From: JADLGJ01 sp031423615
Lineage (GTDB): Bacteria > Omnitrophota > Gorgyraeia > Zapsychrales > JANLHA01
Direction of reading: 5' to 3'
NCBI GenBank assembly: GCA_031423615.1
Contig: JANPFV010000104.1
Span: forward strand, 1-64,000
Length of the DNA: 64,000 nucleotides
The notes under the pieces were generated by a model that ran no database searches, was not told the origin of the DNA, and worked only from the letters and a program-made list of their open reading frames with translations. The position numbers were made by a program, and so were the translations under genes. The number at the start of each line of letters is the position of its first letter. Positions within the stretch are counted from its first letter, which is position 1. Shown here one piece after another: positions 17,365-26,398 of the stretch.

Positions 17365-19194
17365 ATGAAATTTTTGAAAGGGTTAATTATTTTTATTTTT
17401 GTCCTGGTCGTGCTTATTCTTGTCGGACTTTTTATTTTCTTAAAAAGTTTCGACATCAATAAATACCGACCGCTGATAGCCTCGGAAATCAGCAAGCAGA
17501 TCGGCCGCAATGTCACAATTGCCAATATGCGGCTGAACCTGTCATTTATCAATGGTGTTTATGCCGAAGTGCAAGGCGTCGTAGTCAGTGAAGACCTGGC
17601 TTTTGGCTCCGGGGATTTTGCTTCCGTGGGCGAAGCCAAACTGAGTGTGGATGTGTTAGCTTATCTGACAAAGCAGGAAATTGTGGTTTCCAAAGTCGTG
17701 ATCGATGCCTTAAAGATTTCTGTCATTCGCGATGAAGCCGGAGTGGTCAATGCCCAAAAAATAGGGCCGGCACAGAAAGAAGCGGCCGCACCTTCGGCAT
17801 CGCCGGAGAAGACCTCGCCTGCGGATCATTCGGCCCCGACTTCCGGGTCCATTCCCGATTTTTCCATACAAACAATTACCATTTCCAATGCGTCGGTGAT
17901 TTATACGGACAAAGCCCAGAAAATGTCTTTTCCGGTTTCGCAGGTTGATTTTACTATTAAGAACTTTTCTCTGAACCGGCCTTTCCATTATGAAGGTCAC
18001 ATGGCTGTTTTGGGCGCTGAGCAAAATTTGAGCATCAGCGGTCAAGCGCTGGTCAAGATAGCTAGCTCGGAAGTGAATTTGACCGATGTTGACTTGGAAT
18101 TCAATTTGGCGAAATTGAAGATCGTTGATCTCGTCCATGCCGTACCGCAAATGGAACCCGCCGGATTAAAGGATGTTTTAGACGGTAAAATCACTGTCAC
18201 TATTCCGTCTTTAACGGCGGGGCCGAGTGGGTTAGGAGCTTTGAACGTCAGCGGCAAACTGCGCGGTGGAAAAATGTCTACTCAAATGCTTCCGGTTGCG
18301 ATTGACAAAATTACGGCCGACTTTAGCGCCGACGCCCGCGACCTTGACGTTTCCAGTTTTTCTTTGCAGTTATTGACGGGAATGGTCACGGGAAAAGCCA
18401 AGGTTACGGATTATTTAGGGACCCAAGGATTGAACGCTCAGGTTAAAGCCATAGTCATTCCCTTGGAAGGATTGGTCAGCGGCCTGCCGGAAGGTATGAA
18501 GCTCAGCGGCGGTTTAAATGCGGATTTGGCGGTGAGCGGAAAAAACATGGCCCAGCCGGACCAGTTTTTAAATTCGCTCAATGGTACGGGTAAATTCGAT
18601 GTCAAAGACGGCAAGGTCGAAAATTTCAATGTTTTAAAGATCCTTCTGAGCCGAATGGATTTTTTTCCGGGTTTGGCGAATCTGATCGACACTAATATTC
18701 CCGAAAAATACCGGACGGATTATCAAAGCAACGAGACTGTTTTACAGAAAGCGGGGTCTAGCGTGCAAATCACCAATGGCCTGGTTCATCTTCCTGATAT
18801 TGAAGTCGTGTCCGATCTTTTTCTTGCCAACCTCGATGTCACCGCTGATCCTAAACTCAACGGCAAGGTTTCCGGTCAGGTCAAACTTCCCCAGGACTTG
18901 TCTGAGTATCTTGCTTTACAAGCTCCACCCTTGGCTTATTTGAAAAACAGCGACGGAGAAATTGTTATTCCCTTGACATCCTTCACGGGACCGTTGACCA
19001 GCCTTAAGATTTTGCCTGATGTTAAGGCTTTGGGAAAAACCGCCATCGAAGGCGAAGGCCGCAATCAAATCAACAAACTTTTGAATAAGGTTTTGAAAAC
19101 CGAAGAAAGTCCGGCCTCCGAGGAAGGCGGCCAGAAGGCCCCTTCCCCAGAAAAAGAATTGATCAACGGCGTTTTGGATAAAATCTTTAAATAA
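17365..19194 (+). CDS. AsmA-family protein
   Basis: The 609-residue protein has one N-terminal membrane helix (IIFIFVLVVLILVGLFIF), then FDINKYRPLIASEISKQIG and VTIANMRLNLSF, the standard AsmA opening. The body is long and beta-rich. A C-terminal part (GTGKFDVKDGKVENFNVL) matches the second AsmA block. AsmA relatives bridge inner and outer membranes and are linked to phospholipid or LPS transport, which agrees with a diderm envelope. An AAGGAGG ribosome-binding site precedes ATG 17365. A Pro/Ala/Ser-rich stretch around residues 137-165 is a flexible linker. Confidence 0.85.
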   Translation: MKFLKGLIIFIFVLVVLILVGLFIFLKSFDINKYRPLIASEISKQIGRNVTIANMRLNLSFINGVYAEVQGVVVSEDLAFGSGDFASVGEAKLSVDVLAYLTKQEIVVSKVVIDALKISVIRDEAGVVNAQKIGPAQKEAAAPSASPEKTSPADHSAPTSGSIPDFSIQTITISNASVIYTDKAQKMSFPVSQVDFTIKNFSLNRPFHYEGHMAVLGAEQNLSISGQALVKIASSEVNLTDVDLEFNLAKLKIVDLVHAVPQMEPAGLKDVLDGKITVTIPSLTAGPSGLGALNVSGKLRGGKMSTQMLPVAIDKITADFSADARDLDVSSFSLQLLTGMVTGKAKVTDYLGTQGLNAQVKAIVIPLEGLVSGLPEGMKLSGGLNADLAVSGKNMAQPDQFLNSLNGTGKFDVKDGKVENFNVLKILLSRMDFFPGLANLIDTNIPEKYRTDYQSNETVLQKAGSSVQITNGLVHLPDIEVVSDLFLANLDVTADPKLNGKVSGQVKLPQDLSEYLALQAPPLAYLKNSDGEIVIPLTSFTGPLTSLKILPDVKALGKTAIEGEGRNQINKLLNKVLKTEESPASEEGGQKAPSPEKELINGVLDKIFK

Positions 19195-19255
19195 TAACGC
19201 GCTGGGCAAACATCAATTCTAACGATAGATCAAGATTTACCCCCGGCTGACTCAT

Positions 19256-19786
19256 ATGAAAACAGAAAATAAAAAAGATGTTCTGAAACACACATTTAAA
19301 AAGAAGAATATGTTCTTAGTCCGTCGGACTATAAAAATTCCCAATGGTATGATGATCGAGAAAGATATTATTCTTCATCCCGGCGCATCTTTGATTGTGC
19401 CTTTTCTCAATGCTGACACCGTCGTCATTTTAAAACAATATCGTGCGACTCTGGACCGCTACCATTACGAATTTCCCGCCGGTACGCTTGAACCCGGCGA
19501 GAAACCGGCCGATTGCGCCCGACGGGAAATAAGGGAAGAAGCCGGTTATGCGGCCGGGAAGCTGACCAAGATGGGACATATTTATCCGGTGCCGGGGTAT
19601 TCCGATGAAATTATTTATATTTACAAAGCGGAAAAGTTGACGCCCCACAAAGACAAAGGCGATGCGGATGAGATTTTGCAACCGCTGATTGTCAGCCGGG
19701 TGCAGCTGCAAAAACTTTTTAAAGCCGGAAAAATCCTTGATGCCAAAACAATTGCCGGTCTAGCCTTTTGTGGATTGCTGTCATGA
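19256..19786 (+). CDS. Nudix hydrolase, ADP-ribose pyrophosphatase type
   Basis: The 176-residue protein has a complete Nudix box: G76, E82, R90-E91 and E94-E95 within AGTLEPGEKP and ARREIREEAGY. The preceding FPAGTLE and the later VPGYSDEIIYIYKA are typical of ADP-sugar pyrophosphatases, which cleave ADP-ribose or related nucleotide sugars. The stop overlaps the start of the methyltransferase gene by ATGA, placing it at the head of a sugar-transfer operon. The exact substrate is not determined by the sequence. Confidence 0.88.
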   Translation: MKTENKKDVLKHTFKKKNMFLVRRTIKIPNGMMIEKDIILHPGASLIVPFLNADTVVILKQYRATLDRYHYEFPAGTLEPGEKPADCARREIREEAGYAAGKLTKMGHIYPVPGYSDEIIYIYKAEKLTPHKDKGDADEILQPLIVSRVQLQKLFKAGKILDAKTIAGLAFCGLLS

Positions 19787-20505
19787 AGATGACCAAATCA
19801 CCGGTTGCGGCATTTGCGTACTGGGCGCGCAATATGCGTTCCAGCGAAATGTTTCGCGCCATGAAAAAATATTGTCACGGTGATGTTCTGGATGTCGGCG
19901 GCCGGGATTTTTATTTGACCGCTAAGTCTCTCGGATTGGGAGGCGCCACGTGGACAACGCTCGAACCAGCCGGGGGGTTGCCTTTTTTTATCGATGATTC
20001 AAAATTTAAAATGGTCACCGGCGACGGCTGCCGCATGGAATTTAAGGACAACAGTTTTGATACGGTCTTAAATATTCAGGTCTTGGAGCATGTTGTCGAA
20101 CCGCTGGTTATGGTCAAAGAGATCAGCCGGGTTCTGCGTCCGTCGGGCTACGCAATTTTCTTGATCCCGCAAACGTCGGTCATGCATGAACTGCCGGCGC
20201 ACTATTATAATTTTACCCGTCCGTGGGTCGAAACGGCCATGGACCAAGCCGGGCTAAAAATCATTGACCTTCAGGCCTTGGGAGGATTGTGGTCATCGAT
20301 GGCGTCGCATATGGTTTATTTTTTCTTTCACGCCTTTCGGTTTCGCGGGTATAGTTTTGCGGAATGCCGCCGCAACATGTGGTTTTATTTTCTTTTCCCG
20401 GTCATGGTGTTGTATGTGCTCCTGAGCATTCCTCTTTGTCTTTTGTTGAGTCTGGGGGACCTTAAAGAAGCCCCGAATAATTATCTTGTTGTTGTCCAAA
20501 AATGA
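19783..20505 (+). CDS. Class I SAM-dependent methyltransferase with C-terminal membrane segment
   Basis: The 240-residue protein has the methyltransferase core: motif I is DVLDVGGRDF, the acidic loop follows at TLEPAGG, and NIQVLEHVVEP is the Methyltransf_11 motif. The C-terminus ends in a hydrophobic stretch (VMVLYVLLSIPLCLLL), which could hold the enzyme at the membrane near a lipid-linked substrate. The ATG at 19783 overlaps the Nudix stop and the stop overlaps the GT-C start, so the reading order is tightly coupled. Confidence 0.8.
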   Translation: MKMTKSPVAAFAYWARNMRSSEMFRAMKKYCHGDVLDVGGRDFYLTAKSLGLGGATWTTLEPAGGLPFFIDDSKFKMVTGDGCRMEFKDNSFDTVLNIQVLEHVVEPLVMVKEISRVLRPSGYAIFLIPQTSVMHELPAHYYNFTRPWVETAMDQAGLKIIDLQALGGLWSSMASHMVYFFFHAFRFRGYSFAECRRNMWFYFLFPVMVLYVLLSIPLCLLLSLGDLKEAPNNYLVVVQK

Positions 20506-22256
20506 AAAGACGAGAACTTATTTTTTTGATAGTCGGCTGGGCCTTATATTTTATTATCAAAGGGGCCGGTCCGCTGTGGGTGGCTCATCTTTACTCGGAA
20601 AAATCTTTTGCTTTCTTAAATGGATTGTCGGCTAACTCCTCGCCGGAAACGCTGGATTTTTATCAAGGAAGGATTCAGGAAACTTTTTTCGGGCCGGCTT
20701 GCCAGATGCTTTCCTATTGGCTTTTGGCCTGTATTCTTTGCCGCCATTTTCGCCACGTTTCCGCAAAAATTTTCGGTCTTATTATTTTTATTTTTCTGGT
20801 GGTGACGAAATTTGCAGTGCTGAATTTTCCACCTTACGGAGATGCCATTGGCGGGCCGTTCGCTGAAGCGTTGTGGCTTTGTCAGCATGGGTTTGATTAC
20901 GCGGGTCTCTTTAATCAGCCCAATTTTACTGTCGGAGGGCCACGGGTTTATGTTTTTAGTCTTTATCCGGGGTTTTTGGCGCTGACTTTAAAAATGATTC
21001 CTGCTCCTAAAGTTTTTTTTGTTTTTCATCATCTTTTAACCTTCGCCGCAGTGAGCGCGATTGTGGCCATGCTGAGGGAATGCGGACGAAAAGTCTTTGA
21101 TCCGGTTGTCGCAATTCTTATGTCTTTGCTTATGCTGGCCTTGCCTTTGATACAAAGTCAGACGGAAGCCATCAATATGGAAATTCCGGTGGCGTTTTTT
21201 ACCATGCTGTCGGCATATTCTTTGATTTCTAAACGTTGGAAAAAGGCTGCGCTGTGGGCTTCTTTGGCCGCGGCAATTAAAGGCATTGGCGTGATTGCCT
21301 GCGGCCCTGCGGTCTTTTTTTTGTCGGTTGAGGCGGTCCGTCATAACGCGGTTAGAGAAAAATGGAAACTGATCGGCTGGGCCCTGTTGCCCGCCGTGAC
21401 CGGGACATTCATTGTCAGCGCCAAATTTTTGTTTCATGACAGCCATATTCAGCAGGGAATGGTGCGCTGGGACGCGGGCTGGCCTTCGGTCAAAAAGGAA
21501 TTTATTTTTTATCTTTTTCTCGCCGCGTCCTTGATTTTTATTTTTGATGCCGTGAAGAATTATGTCCGTCGGGGAAAAAAAGAATTTCTAGCGCCCGTGG
21601 TCATGCTTTTGTTCTGTATGGGATGGTTTGTCTTGTTTATCAATTTTTACGCCGTTTCACCCCGTTACCGCGTGGCCCTGTATCCTTTTTTAATTTTTTT
21701 AGTTGTTTATGGGGCCACTTTGGTCTTAAAATGGAAAACATTTCAAAGGGTCCTTTTGGCCGGGGCGTTATCAGCGGCTTGTCTGATGTCTTACGGACTT
21801 TTTTATGGCAGTGTTTCCGAAAACGATCATGTGCTTTTGGAGCGCAGCCTGGAATATCGCAATGATCTCGAATTGAACCGTCGCTTGGTCAAGGCCGCGG
21901 AAGAACGTTACAATGACAAATTGATCGTCGCACCCTTTACGATAGCTCAGGCCCTTGCTACGCCGGAATTAGGCTATGTTCATTCAAAGTTAAAGGTGAT
22001 GATTTACGGTTTTCCTTTAAAGTACGGGGACATTGCCAATTATCCGGGTTTACAAAACCTCAATTTAAGGAAAACCGTTTTTGTCGGCGTGAAAATCGCC
22101 CCTATTAATCCGGAATTTTCTTTTCCTGTGGGGCCCAATGACGTGATCATCGAAGAGTTGGCGGTGGGAAACAAAAAGGCCTCATTTTTTATGGGAGGAT
22201 ATTCTATCGAGGCGCTGTGGCGTTTCACGCGCGGAATGGGACTGAAAGGCAGATAA
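20502..22256 (+). CDS. Polytopic GT-C type glycosyltransferase (PMT/ArnT-like)
   Basis: The 584-residue protein has about eleven hydrophobic helices and an early luminal loop containing FPPYGDAIGGPFAEALW, where GT-C enzymes carry acidic catalytic residues. Such proteins move a sugar from a polyprenyl-phosphate carrier to an acceptor outside the membrane. The GT2 gene directly downstream would make that carrier. The family is called from topology and context and not from a strict motif, so a related O-antigen ligase-like protein cannot be excluded. Confidence 0.7.
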   Translation: MKRRELIFLIVGWALYFIIKGAGPLWVAHLYSEKSFAFLNGLSANSSPETLDFYQGRIQETFFGPACQMLSYWLLACILCRHFRHVSAKIFGLIIFIFLVVTKFAVLNFPPYGDAIGGPFAEALWLCQHGFDYAGLFNQPNFTVGGPRVYVFSLYPGFLALTLKMIPAPKVFFVFHHLLTFAAVSAIVAMLRECGRKVFDPVVAILMSLLMLALPLIQSQTEAINMEIPVAFFTMLSAYSLISKRWKKAALWASLAAAIKGIGVIACGPAVFFLSVEAVRHNAVREKWKLIGWALLPAVTGTFIVSAKFLFHDSHIQQGMVRWDAGWPSVKKEFIFYLFLAASLIFIFDAVKNYVRRGKKEFLAPVVMLLFCMGWFVLFINFYAVSPRYRVALYPFLIFLVVYGATLVLKWKTFQRVLLAGALSAACLMSYGLFYGSVSENDHVLLERSLEYRNDLELNRRLVKAAEERYNDKLIVAPFTIAQALATPELGYVHSKLKVMIYGFPLKYGDIANYPGLQNLNLRKTVFVGVKIAPINPEFSFPVGPNDVIIEELAVGNKKASFFMGGYSIEALWRFTRGMGLKGR

Positions 22257-22264
22257 GGAAAACA

Positions 22265-23200
22265 ATGGCAAAGAATTCTTGTGAGATTACGGTGGTCGCC
22301 CCGGTTTATAACGAGGAGGACGGGATCAGCAAATTTTGTGAAGCGCTGGAAGCCACCCTGGGACCGGCCCAGCTGGATTATGAAATAATTTTAGTGGACG
22401 ATGGAAGCCGGGACAATTCTTTCGGGGAAATGAAAAATTTGCGCGCTAAAAATCTCCGCATTCGTATTATCCGTTTGGCCCGCAACTTCGGTCATCAGTT
22501 GGCGATCACCGCGGGGATGCGGCAAGCTCGGGGTCGCGGAGTCGTGGTCATGGATTGCGATTTGCAGGATTCCCCGACGGTGGTTTTGCAATTTGTAGAA
22601 AAATGGCGGCAGGGTTACGAAATTGTGCATGGCGTGCGTAAGGAGCGCAAAGGGGAGACGTGGTTTAAAAAGGCCAGCGCTTTTTTGTTTTACCGGATTT
22701 TACGCGCGTGCACCAATATTGACATCCAAAAAGATTCGGGAGATTTTTATTTGCTCGACCGTAAAGTGGTGGATGCTTTAAACCAGATGGATGAACGCCA
22801 CCGTTTTATGCGCGGGCTTTTGGCGTGGGTGGGATTTAAACGAACCGGTGTGGAATATGTCCGTGAGCCCCGCTACAAAGGGGTGACGAAGTTCAGCTTG
22901 TGGAAGATGATCAAGTTTTCGGTGGATGCCGCGACGTCCTTTTCGTTTGCACCTTTGCGGGCCATTTCTTTTTTTGGACTTTTCATTTCCTTTTTGTCAT
23001 TTTTAGGAATTATTGCGATATTGCTGGTAAAAACTTTTACGGATTATGCCATCACCGGATGGTCCTCTTTAATGGTGGCGGTCCTTTTTATCGGCGGCAT
23101 TCAGCTGATCGCCATTGGGATCATCGGGGAATATCTCGCGCGCATCGGCGATGACGTCAAAGGCCGTCCGCTGTATGTGATAACGGAATTGGTGGAGTAG
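22265..23200 (+). CDS. Polyprenyl-phosphate glycosyltransferase (GT2, DPM1/GtrB-like)
   Basis: The 311-residue protein opens with TVVAPVYNEEDG, has IILVDDGSRD and the metal-binding VVMDCDLQDSP, and ends with two membrane helices (FFGLFISFLSFLGIIAILLV; SLMVAVLFIGGIQLIAIGII) plus GEYLARIGDDVKGRPLY. This is the layout of enzymes transferring a sugar from a nucleotide donor to undecaprenyl or dolichyl phosphate on the cytoplasmic face. It is the natural partner of the GT-C protein upstream. The ATG at 22265 gives the normal N-terminus. Confidence 0.9.
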   Translation: MAKNSCEITVVAPVYNEEDGISKFCEALEATLGPAQLDYEIILVDDGSRDNSFGEMKNLRAKNLRIRIIRLARNFGHQLAITAGMRQARGRGVVVMDCDLQDSPTVVLQFVEKWRQGYEIVHGVRKERKGETWFKKASAFLFYRILRACTNIDIQKDSGDFYLLDRKVVDALNQMDERHRFMRGLLAWVGFKRTGVEYVREPRYKGVTKFSLWKMIKFSVDAATSFSFAPLRAISFFGLFISFLSFLGIIAILLVKTFTDYAITGWSSLMVAVLFIGGIQLIAIGIIGEYLARIGDDVKGRPLYVITELVE

Positions 23201-23202
23201 GT

Positions 23203-23841
23203 ATGGCCCCATTTATTTTAAAAAAAGCAAATGAACCTCTGGCCGATCGCAAGATGCGTTTTGGCGGGATTTTAGAAAATCCTATCATTTCCCGGATCCA
23301 GCGGGCTATTCTCGACGGGGGGAGGGTGGGCGGTTTAAAATCCGGATTGCGGTCTTTGGAATATTCCGATGTTTTAGACGTGGGATGCGGTTTGGGGGAA
23401 TGTTCGGCGGTCAATAAGGGAAGTTATGTCGGCATTGATAATAGTTTTCCGCGCATTGCTTATGCCGCCCGCCAGTATCCTCGCCATACTTTTTTTGTGG
23501 GTGATGCTGTGCAAGTCCCTTTCACCGATAAATCTTTTGATTTGGCCCTTTTGATTGACACTTCACATCATTTGACGGATGAACAATTCAAAACGGTTTT
23601 GGCCGAACTCAAACGCGTCAGCCGCCGCTATATTGTCGTGAGCGATCCGGTCATTTACCAAGGGCAAGGAGCCCTCAGCAAATTTTTTTATAAATTGGAC
23701 CGGGGCGCCTGTTTTCGCACGCCGGAGCAGTCCCGCGCTGTTTTTTCTGCGGCCGCGGGTTTGCAATACCGCACCACCTTCTTGTGCCGCACTTTTCCCG
23801 GCCTCTACCTTCATCAAGCCTTTGTGCTGGAAATCCCATGA
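23203..23841 (+). CDS. SAM-dependent methyltransferase
   Basis: The 212-residue protein has motif I DVLDVGCGLGE near residue 55, an acidic position in YVGIDNSFPR, and FVGDAVQVPF then LALLIDTSHHL, which marks the Methyltransf_11/25 fold. It follows the GT2 gene with 2 nt between stop and start. It probably methylates a sugar or lipid intermediate of the same pathway; the substrate is not visible. Confidence 0.8.
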   Translation: MAPFILKKANEPLADRKMRFGGILENPIISRIQRAILDGGRVGGLKSGLRSLEYSDVLDVGCGLGECSAVNKGSYVGIDNSFPRIAYAARQYPRHTFFVGDAVQVPFTDKSFDLALLIDTSHHLTDEQFKTVLAELKRVSRRYIVVSDPVIYQGQGALSKFFYKLDRGACFRTPEQSRAVFSAAAGLQYRTTFLCRTFPGLYLHQAFVLEIP

Positions 23842-23847
23842 AACAAC

Positions 23848-23876
23848 TTGTCCAAAAACAAGGCTTGTGATATCCT
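23848..23876 (+). promoter_or_regulatory. Candidate sigma70-like promoter for the coiled-coil gene
   Basis: TTGTCC (23848-23853) is followed after 17 nt by an extended -10, TGATATCCT (hexamer TATCCT at 23871-23876). It lies between the methyltransferase stop and ATG 23922, at a sensible distance for a 40-nt leader. Confidence 0.4.
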
Positions 23877-23921
23877 TTAGGGAAATTTATTTGATCAATA
23901 TTAACCGCCGCAGGAGTGGAT

Positions 23922-24617
23922 ATGTCGACAGAAAAAAAGGGACAAAATTTATGGGGTTTAATCGTGATCGCCGCGATTTTGAGCGGTTTATCCTATTGGA
24001 CGTATAGGGAAGTGGCCAGCGACTATATGACCGTCGAGCATTCACACCAGATGGTCCAGTCTCTTCTAGAAAACCAAACTCATTTTGTCCGTTCCTATGC
24101 CGCCCAGATCGCGGATTTTAAAAAGAATTTGGCCCGGACGGAAGAAAAACTCGCCGAGGTCGAATCGGAAAATGTCGATCTTAAAGGCAAAGTCGCGATG
24201 CTCGACAGTGTCTCAGCCTTGGAAGAGAAAATTGCCCAGTTGGAAGCGGCCAATATTCAGATGAAACAGGACATGCAAGCCGCTTCTGCCGCATCCAAGA
24301 TGCGCGAAGATGAAATGCATGCGAAGTTGCAGGAACTTCTCGCTGAGCAGGATTTTAAATCTGTCGCCGAAGGCCGCGCGGTTTTGGCGAAATATAAGAA
24401 GAAGATCCGCGAAATCAAGTCCCGCATCCGCGGTTTTCAGATCGAAGACCGCAACAAGGAAATCGCCGAACAGGTGAAGGAAGACGAAGCCCGGCTCTCC
24501 TTTGGAAATAACGGTTTTCTTTTGCGTAATGGACAGGAAGCCCCGAGCAATACCGCTTGGCCGCCCTCAAAAATCAATAACAAAAATGTACAAATCGACG
24601 TGACCATCGTCAAGTAA
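23922..24617 (+). CDS. Membrane-anchored coiled-coil protein
   Basis: The 231-residue protein has one N-terminal membrane helix (GLIVIAAILSGLSYWTY) followed by heptad-rich coiled coil from about residue 45 to 185 (LARTEEKLAEVESENVDL; LEEKIAQLEAANIQM). The tail is Asn-rich. I cannot name a family; the shape suggests an envelope scaffold or a division-related protein. AGGAG at 23912-23916 positions the ATG at 23922; a GTG six bases upstream is in frame but too close to that site. Confidence 0.7.
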   Translation: MSTEKKGQNLWGLIVIAAILSGLSYWTYREVASDYMTVEHSHQMVQSLLENQTHFVRSYAAQIADFKKNLARTEEKLAEVESENVDLKGKVAMLDSVSALEEKIAQLEAANIQMKQDMQAASAASKMREDEMHAKLQELLAEQDFKSVAEGRAVLAKYKKKIREIKSRIRGFQIEDRNKEIAEQVKEDEARLSFGNNGFLLRNGQEAPSNTAWPPSKINNKNVQIDVTIVK

Positions 24618-24627
24618 TCTCACGGAC

Positions 24628-25362
24628 TTGTCTGAAGAAACGCAACGCAGCTTAAGCACTCCCCGCGGAAATATTTCCTACGCCTTGCGGCGTTCTGTGC
24701 GTCGCAAAACCATGGAAATTTCTATATCTTCTTTGGCGCAAGCCCGCGTGAGTGCACCTCGCTTTGTTCCCTTAGAAACGATCGAGCGTTTTATCTTTTC
24801 CCGTTCCGATTGGATCCTGCAGAAAGTTGCCGAAAAGAAAAACGAAGCCGAGAGACTGGCGGCGAAGTCATACGAAACCGGCCAGGAATTTTTATTTATG
24901 GGAAAATTTTATCCTCTGGCCGTCGACCGCGAGGCTAATGCGTCTGTCAAGATCTCCTTAGTCGATAACCGCTGGGAAGTGCGCGCGAACGCGGGAACAT
25001 CGCAGAAAATGATCAAAAATAAATTGATCGCCTGGTATCGTCGGGAAGCTGGTGAAATCCTCGGCGCGAGGACTTTTCACTACAGTCGGATCATGGGTCT
25101 GACACCGCAAAAGATCACGGTCAAAACGCAGCAGCGCTTGTGGGGAAGCTGCAATCCTCACGGTCAATCGATCAACTTGAACTGGACCTTGGTTATGGCC
25201 CCTTTGGCGGCCATTGATTATGTTGTGGTCCATGAGCTTTGTCATTTGCTGGTGCCGGACCATTCCCCGCGTTTCTGGAAGAAAGTCGCCGGAGTTCTGC
25301 CCGACTATAAAAAGCAAGCGCAATGGTTAAAAACCTATGCCCCGCAAATGCGTTTACCTTAA
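24628..25362 (+). CDS. YgjP-like (DUF45) zinc metallopeptidase
   Basis: The 244-residue protein contains HELCHLLVPDHSPRFW, the HExxH zinc motif with the third His and the conserved SPxFW. It also has RLWGSCNPHG and INLNWTLVMAP, all typical of the YgjP/DUF45 family (SprT-like fold). YALRRSVRRKTMEI near the start is the expected N-terminal strand. The start is a TTG at 24628 with a poor ribosome-binding site; the first in-frame ATG (24712) would remove family sequence. Substrates of this family are unknown. Confidence 0.85.
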   Translation: MSEETQRSLSTPRGNISYALRRSVRRKTMEISISSLAQARVSAPRFVPLETIERFIFSRSDWILQKVAEKKNEAERLAAKSYETGQEFLFMGKFYPLAVDREANASVKISLVDNRWEVRANAGTSQKMIKNKLIAWYRREAGEILGARTFHYSRIMGLTPQKITVKTQQRLWGSCNPHGQSINLNWTLVMAPLAAIDYVVVHELCHLLVPDHSPRFWKKVAGVLPDYKKQAQWLKTYAPQMRLP

Positions 25363-25456
25363 AAATATTTAGAGAAAGGCTAGTATGCTCAGTTTTTCTC
25401 TTATATAATCTTTTTATTGATGACACGTCTTTACGTTTGTTCTTTCAAGGAGATTT

Positions 25457-25846
25457 ATGTCCCAGCCCACAATACTCATTGTAGACGATGAAGAAGATAT
25501 TCTGACTCTCTTGGACAAGAAGTTGACGGAATGCCATTTTCGCGTTTTTACGGCGACGCGGGGCCGGGAAGCGATACTCAAGGCTAAAGCCCAATTGCCG
25601 AATTTGATTTTGATGGACATTGTTTTGCCGGATATCGGCGGACCCGAAGCGGTCAAGCAAATCAAAGAAGACCCTGCCACGCGGCATATCCCGATTATTT
25701 TTCTCTCTGGTATCGTTTCCAAGGAGGAAGAAGACACCCGGATGGGCGTTCACGTCGATGGTGTTCGTTATCATGCTTTGGCCAAGCCGTTTTCTTTTCA
25801 CGATTTGTATACGGAAGTGCAAAAAGTATTCAATCCTCAGGTCTAA
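25457..25846 (+). CDS. Single-domain response regulator (CheY-like)
   Basis: The 129-residue protein is a receiver domain only. The acidic pocket is D10-D11, the phospho-acceptor is D54 (LILMDIVLPD), followed by the switch Ser in IIFLSGIV and Lys in LAKPFSF. It has no output domain, so it acts by protein contact or as a phosphorelay intermediate. AAGGAG precedes ATG 25457, and TATAAT at 25404-25409 is a possible -10. The kinase at 30530 is the nearest histidine kinase without a partner of its own. Confidence 0.92.
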   Translation: MSQPTILIVDDEEDILTLLDKKLTECHFRVFTATRGREAILKAKAQLPNLILMDIVLPDIGGPEAVKQIKEDPATRHIPIIFLSGIVSKEEEDTRMGVHVDGVRYHALAKPFSFHDLYTEVQKVFNPQV

Positions 25847-25876
25847 GGGACCAGCCGTCTATTCACTTCTATAAAA

Positions 25877-25888
25877 GGTTTGCAAACC
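25877..25888. promoter_or_regulatory. 12-bp perfect palindrome, possible operator
   Basis: GGTTTGCAAACC reads the same on both strands. It lies between the receiver gene and yqeY, about 55 nt before the yqeY start, where a dimeric repressor could bind. No terminator T-run follows. Confidence 0.35.
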
Positions 25889-25942
25889 CGCCTTAAAACA
25901 ATTAATATAGAAAAATTATCGATTTATAACTGTGGAGGTCTT

Positions 25943-26392
25943 ATGTTGGCGCAACGCATTGACAATGAATTCAAACAGGCGATGAAAGAAAAGAACCCCG
26001 TCAAGGTTTCGACATTGAGCCTATTGCGGTCCTCCTTTAAATACGTGATGATAGAGAAGAAGACCGACAAAATTGAAGACGCGGATGTCATCACGGTCAT
26101 TAAAAAGCAGATCAAGCAGCGTCAGGATTCGATTGAACAATATGAAAAGGGCGGACGTCCGGAGTTAGCGCAAAAGGAAAGGGAAGAATACGAAATTTTA
26201 AAATCCTATCTTCCCGCCGAGATGTCGGGTGCTGAGATTGAAAAAGCTGTGGCGGACATTGTCAAGGAAACGGGCAGTCAGGGAATGAAGGATATGGGTA
26301 AGGTCATGAAGGAAGTTTCGGCCCGTTTGTCCGGCCGAGCGGATAATAAAGCCGTGAGTGAAGCGGTCAAAAAAATTCTCAGCCAGCCTTAG
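25943..26392 (+). CDS. yqeY: GatB/YqeY domain protein
   Basis: The 149-residue protein matches the YqeY family in length and motifs: RIDNEFKQAMKEKN, LRSSFKYVMIEKK, IKQRQDSIEQYEKGGR and LPAEMSGAEIE. YqeY resembles the tail domain of the GatB amidotransferase subunit and is thought to bind tRNA; its own role is unclear. GGAGG at 25934-25938 fixes the start at ATG 25943; a longer in-frame start at 25880 would overlap the palindrome and lacks a ribosome-binding site. Confidence 0.92.
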   Translation: MLAQRIDNEFKQAMKEKNPVKVSTLSLLRSSFKYVMIEKKTDKIEDADVITVIKKQIKQRQDSIEQYEKGGRPELAQKEREEYEILKSYLPAEMSGAEIEKAVADIVKETGSQGMKDMGKVMKEVSARLSGRADNKAVSEAVKKILSQP

Positions 26393-26398
26393 TTACAT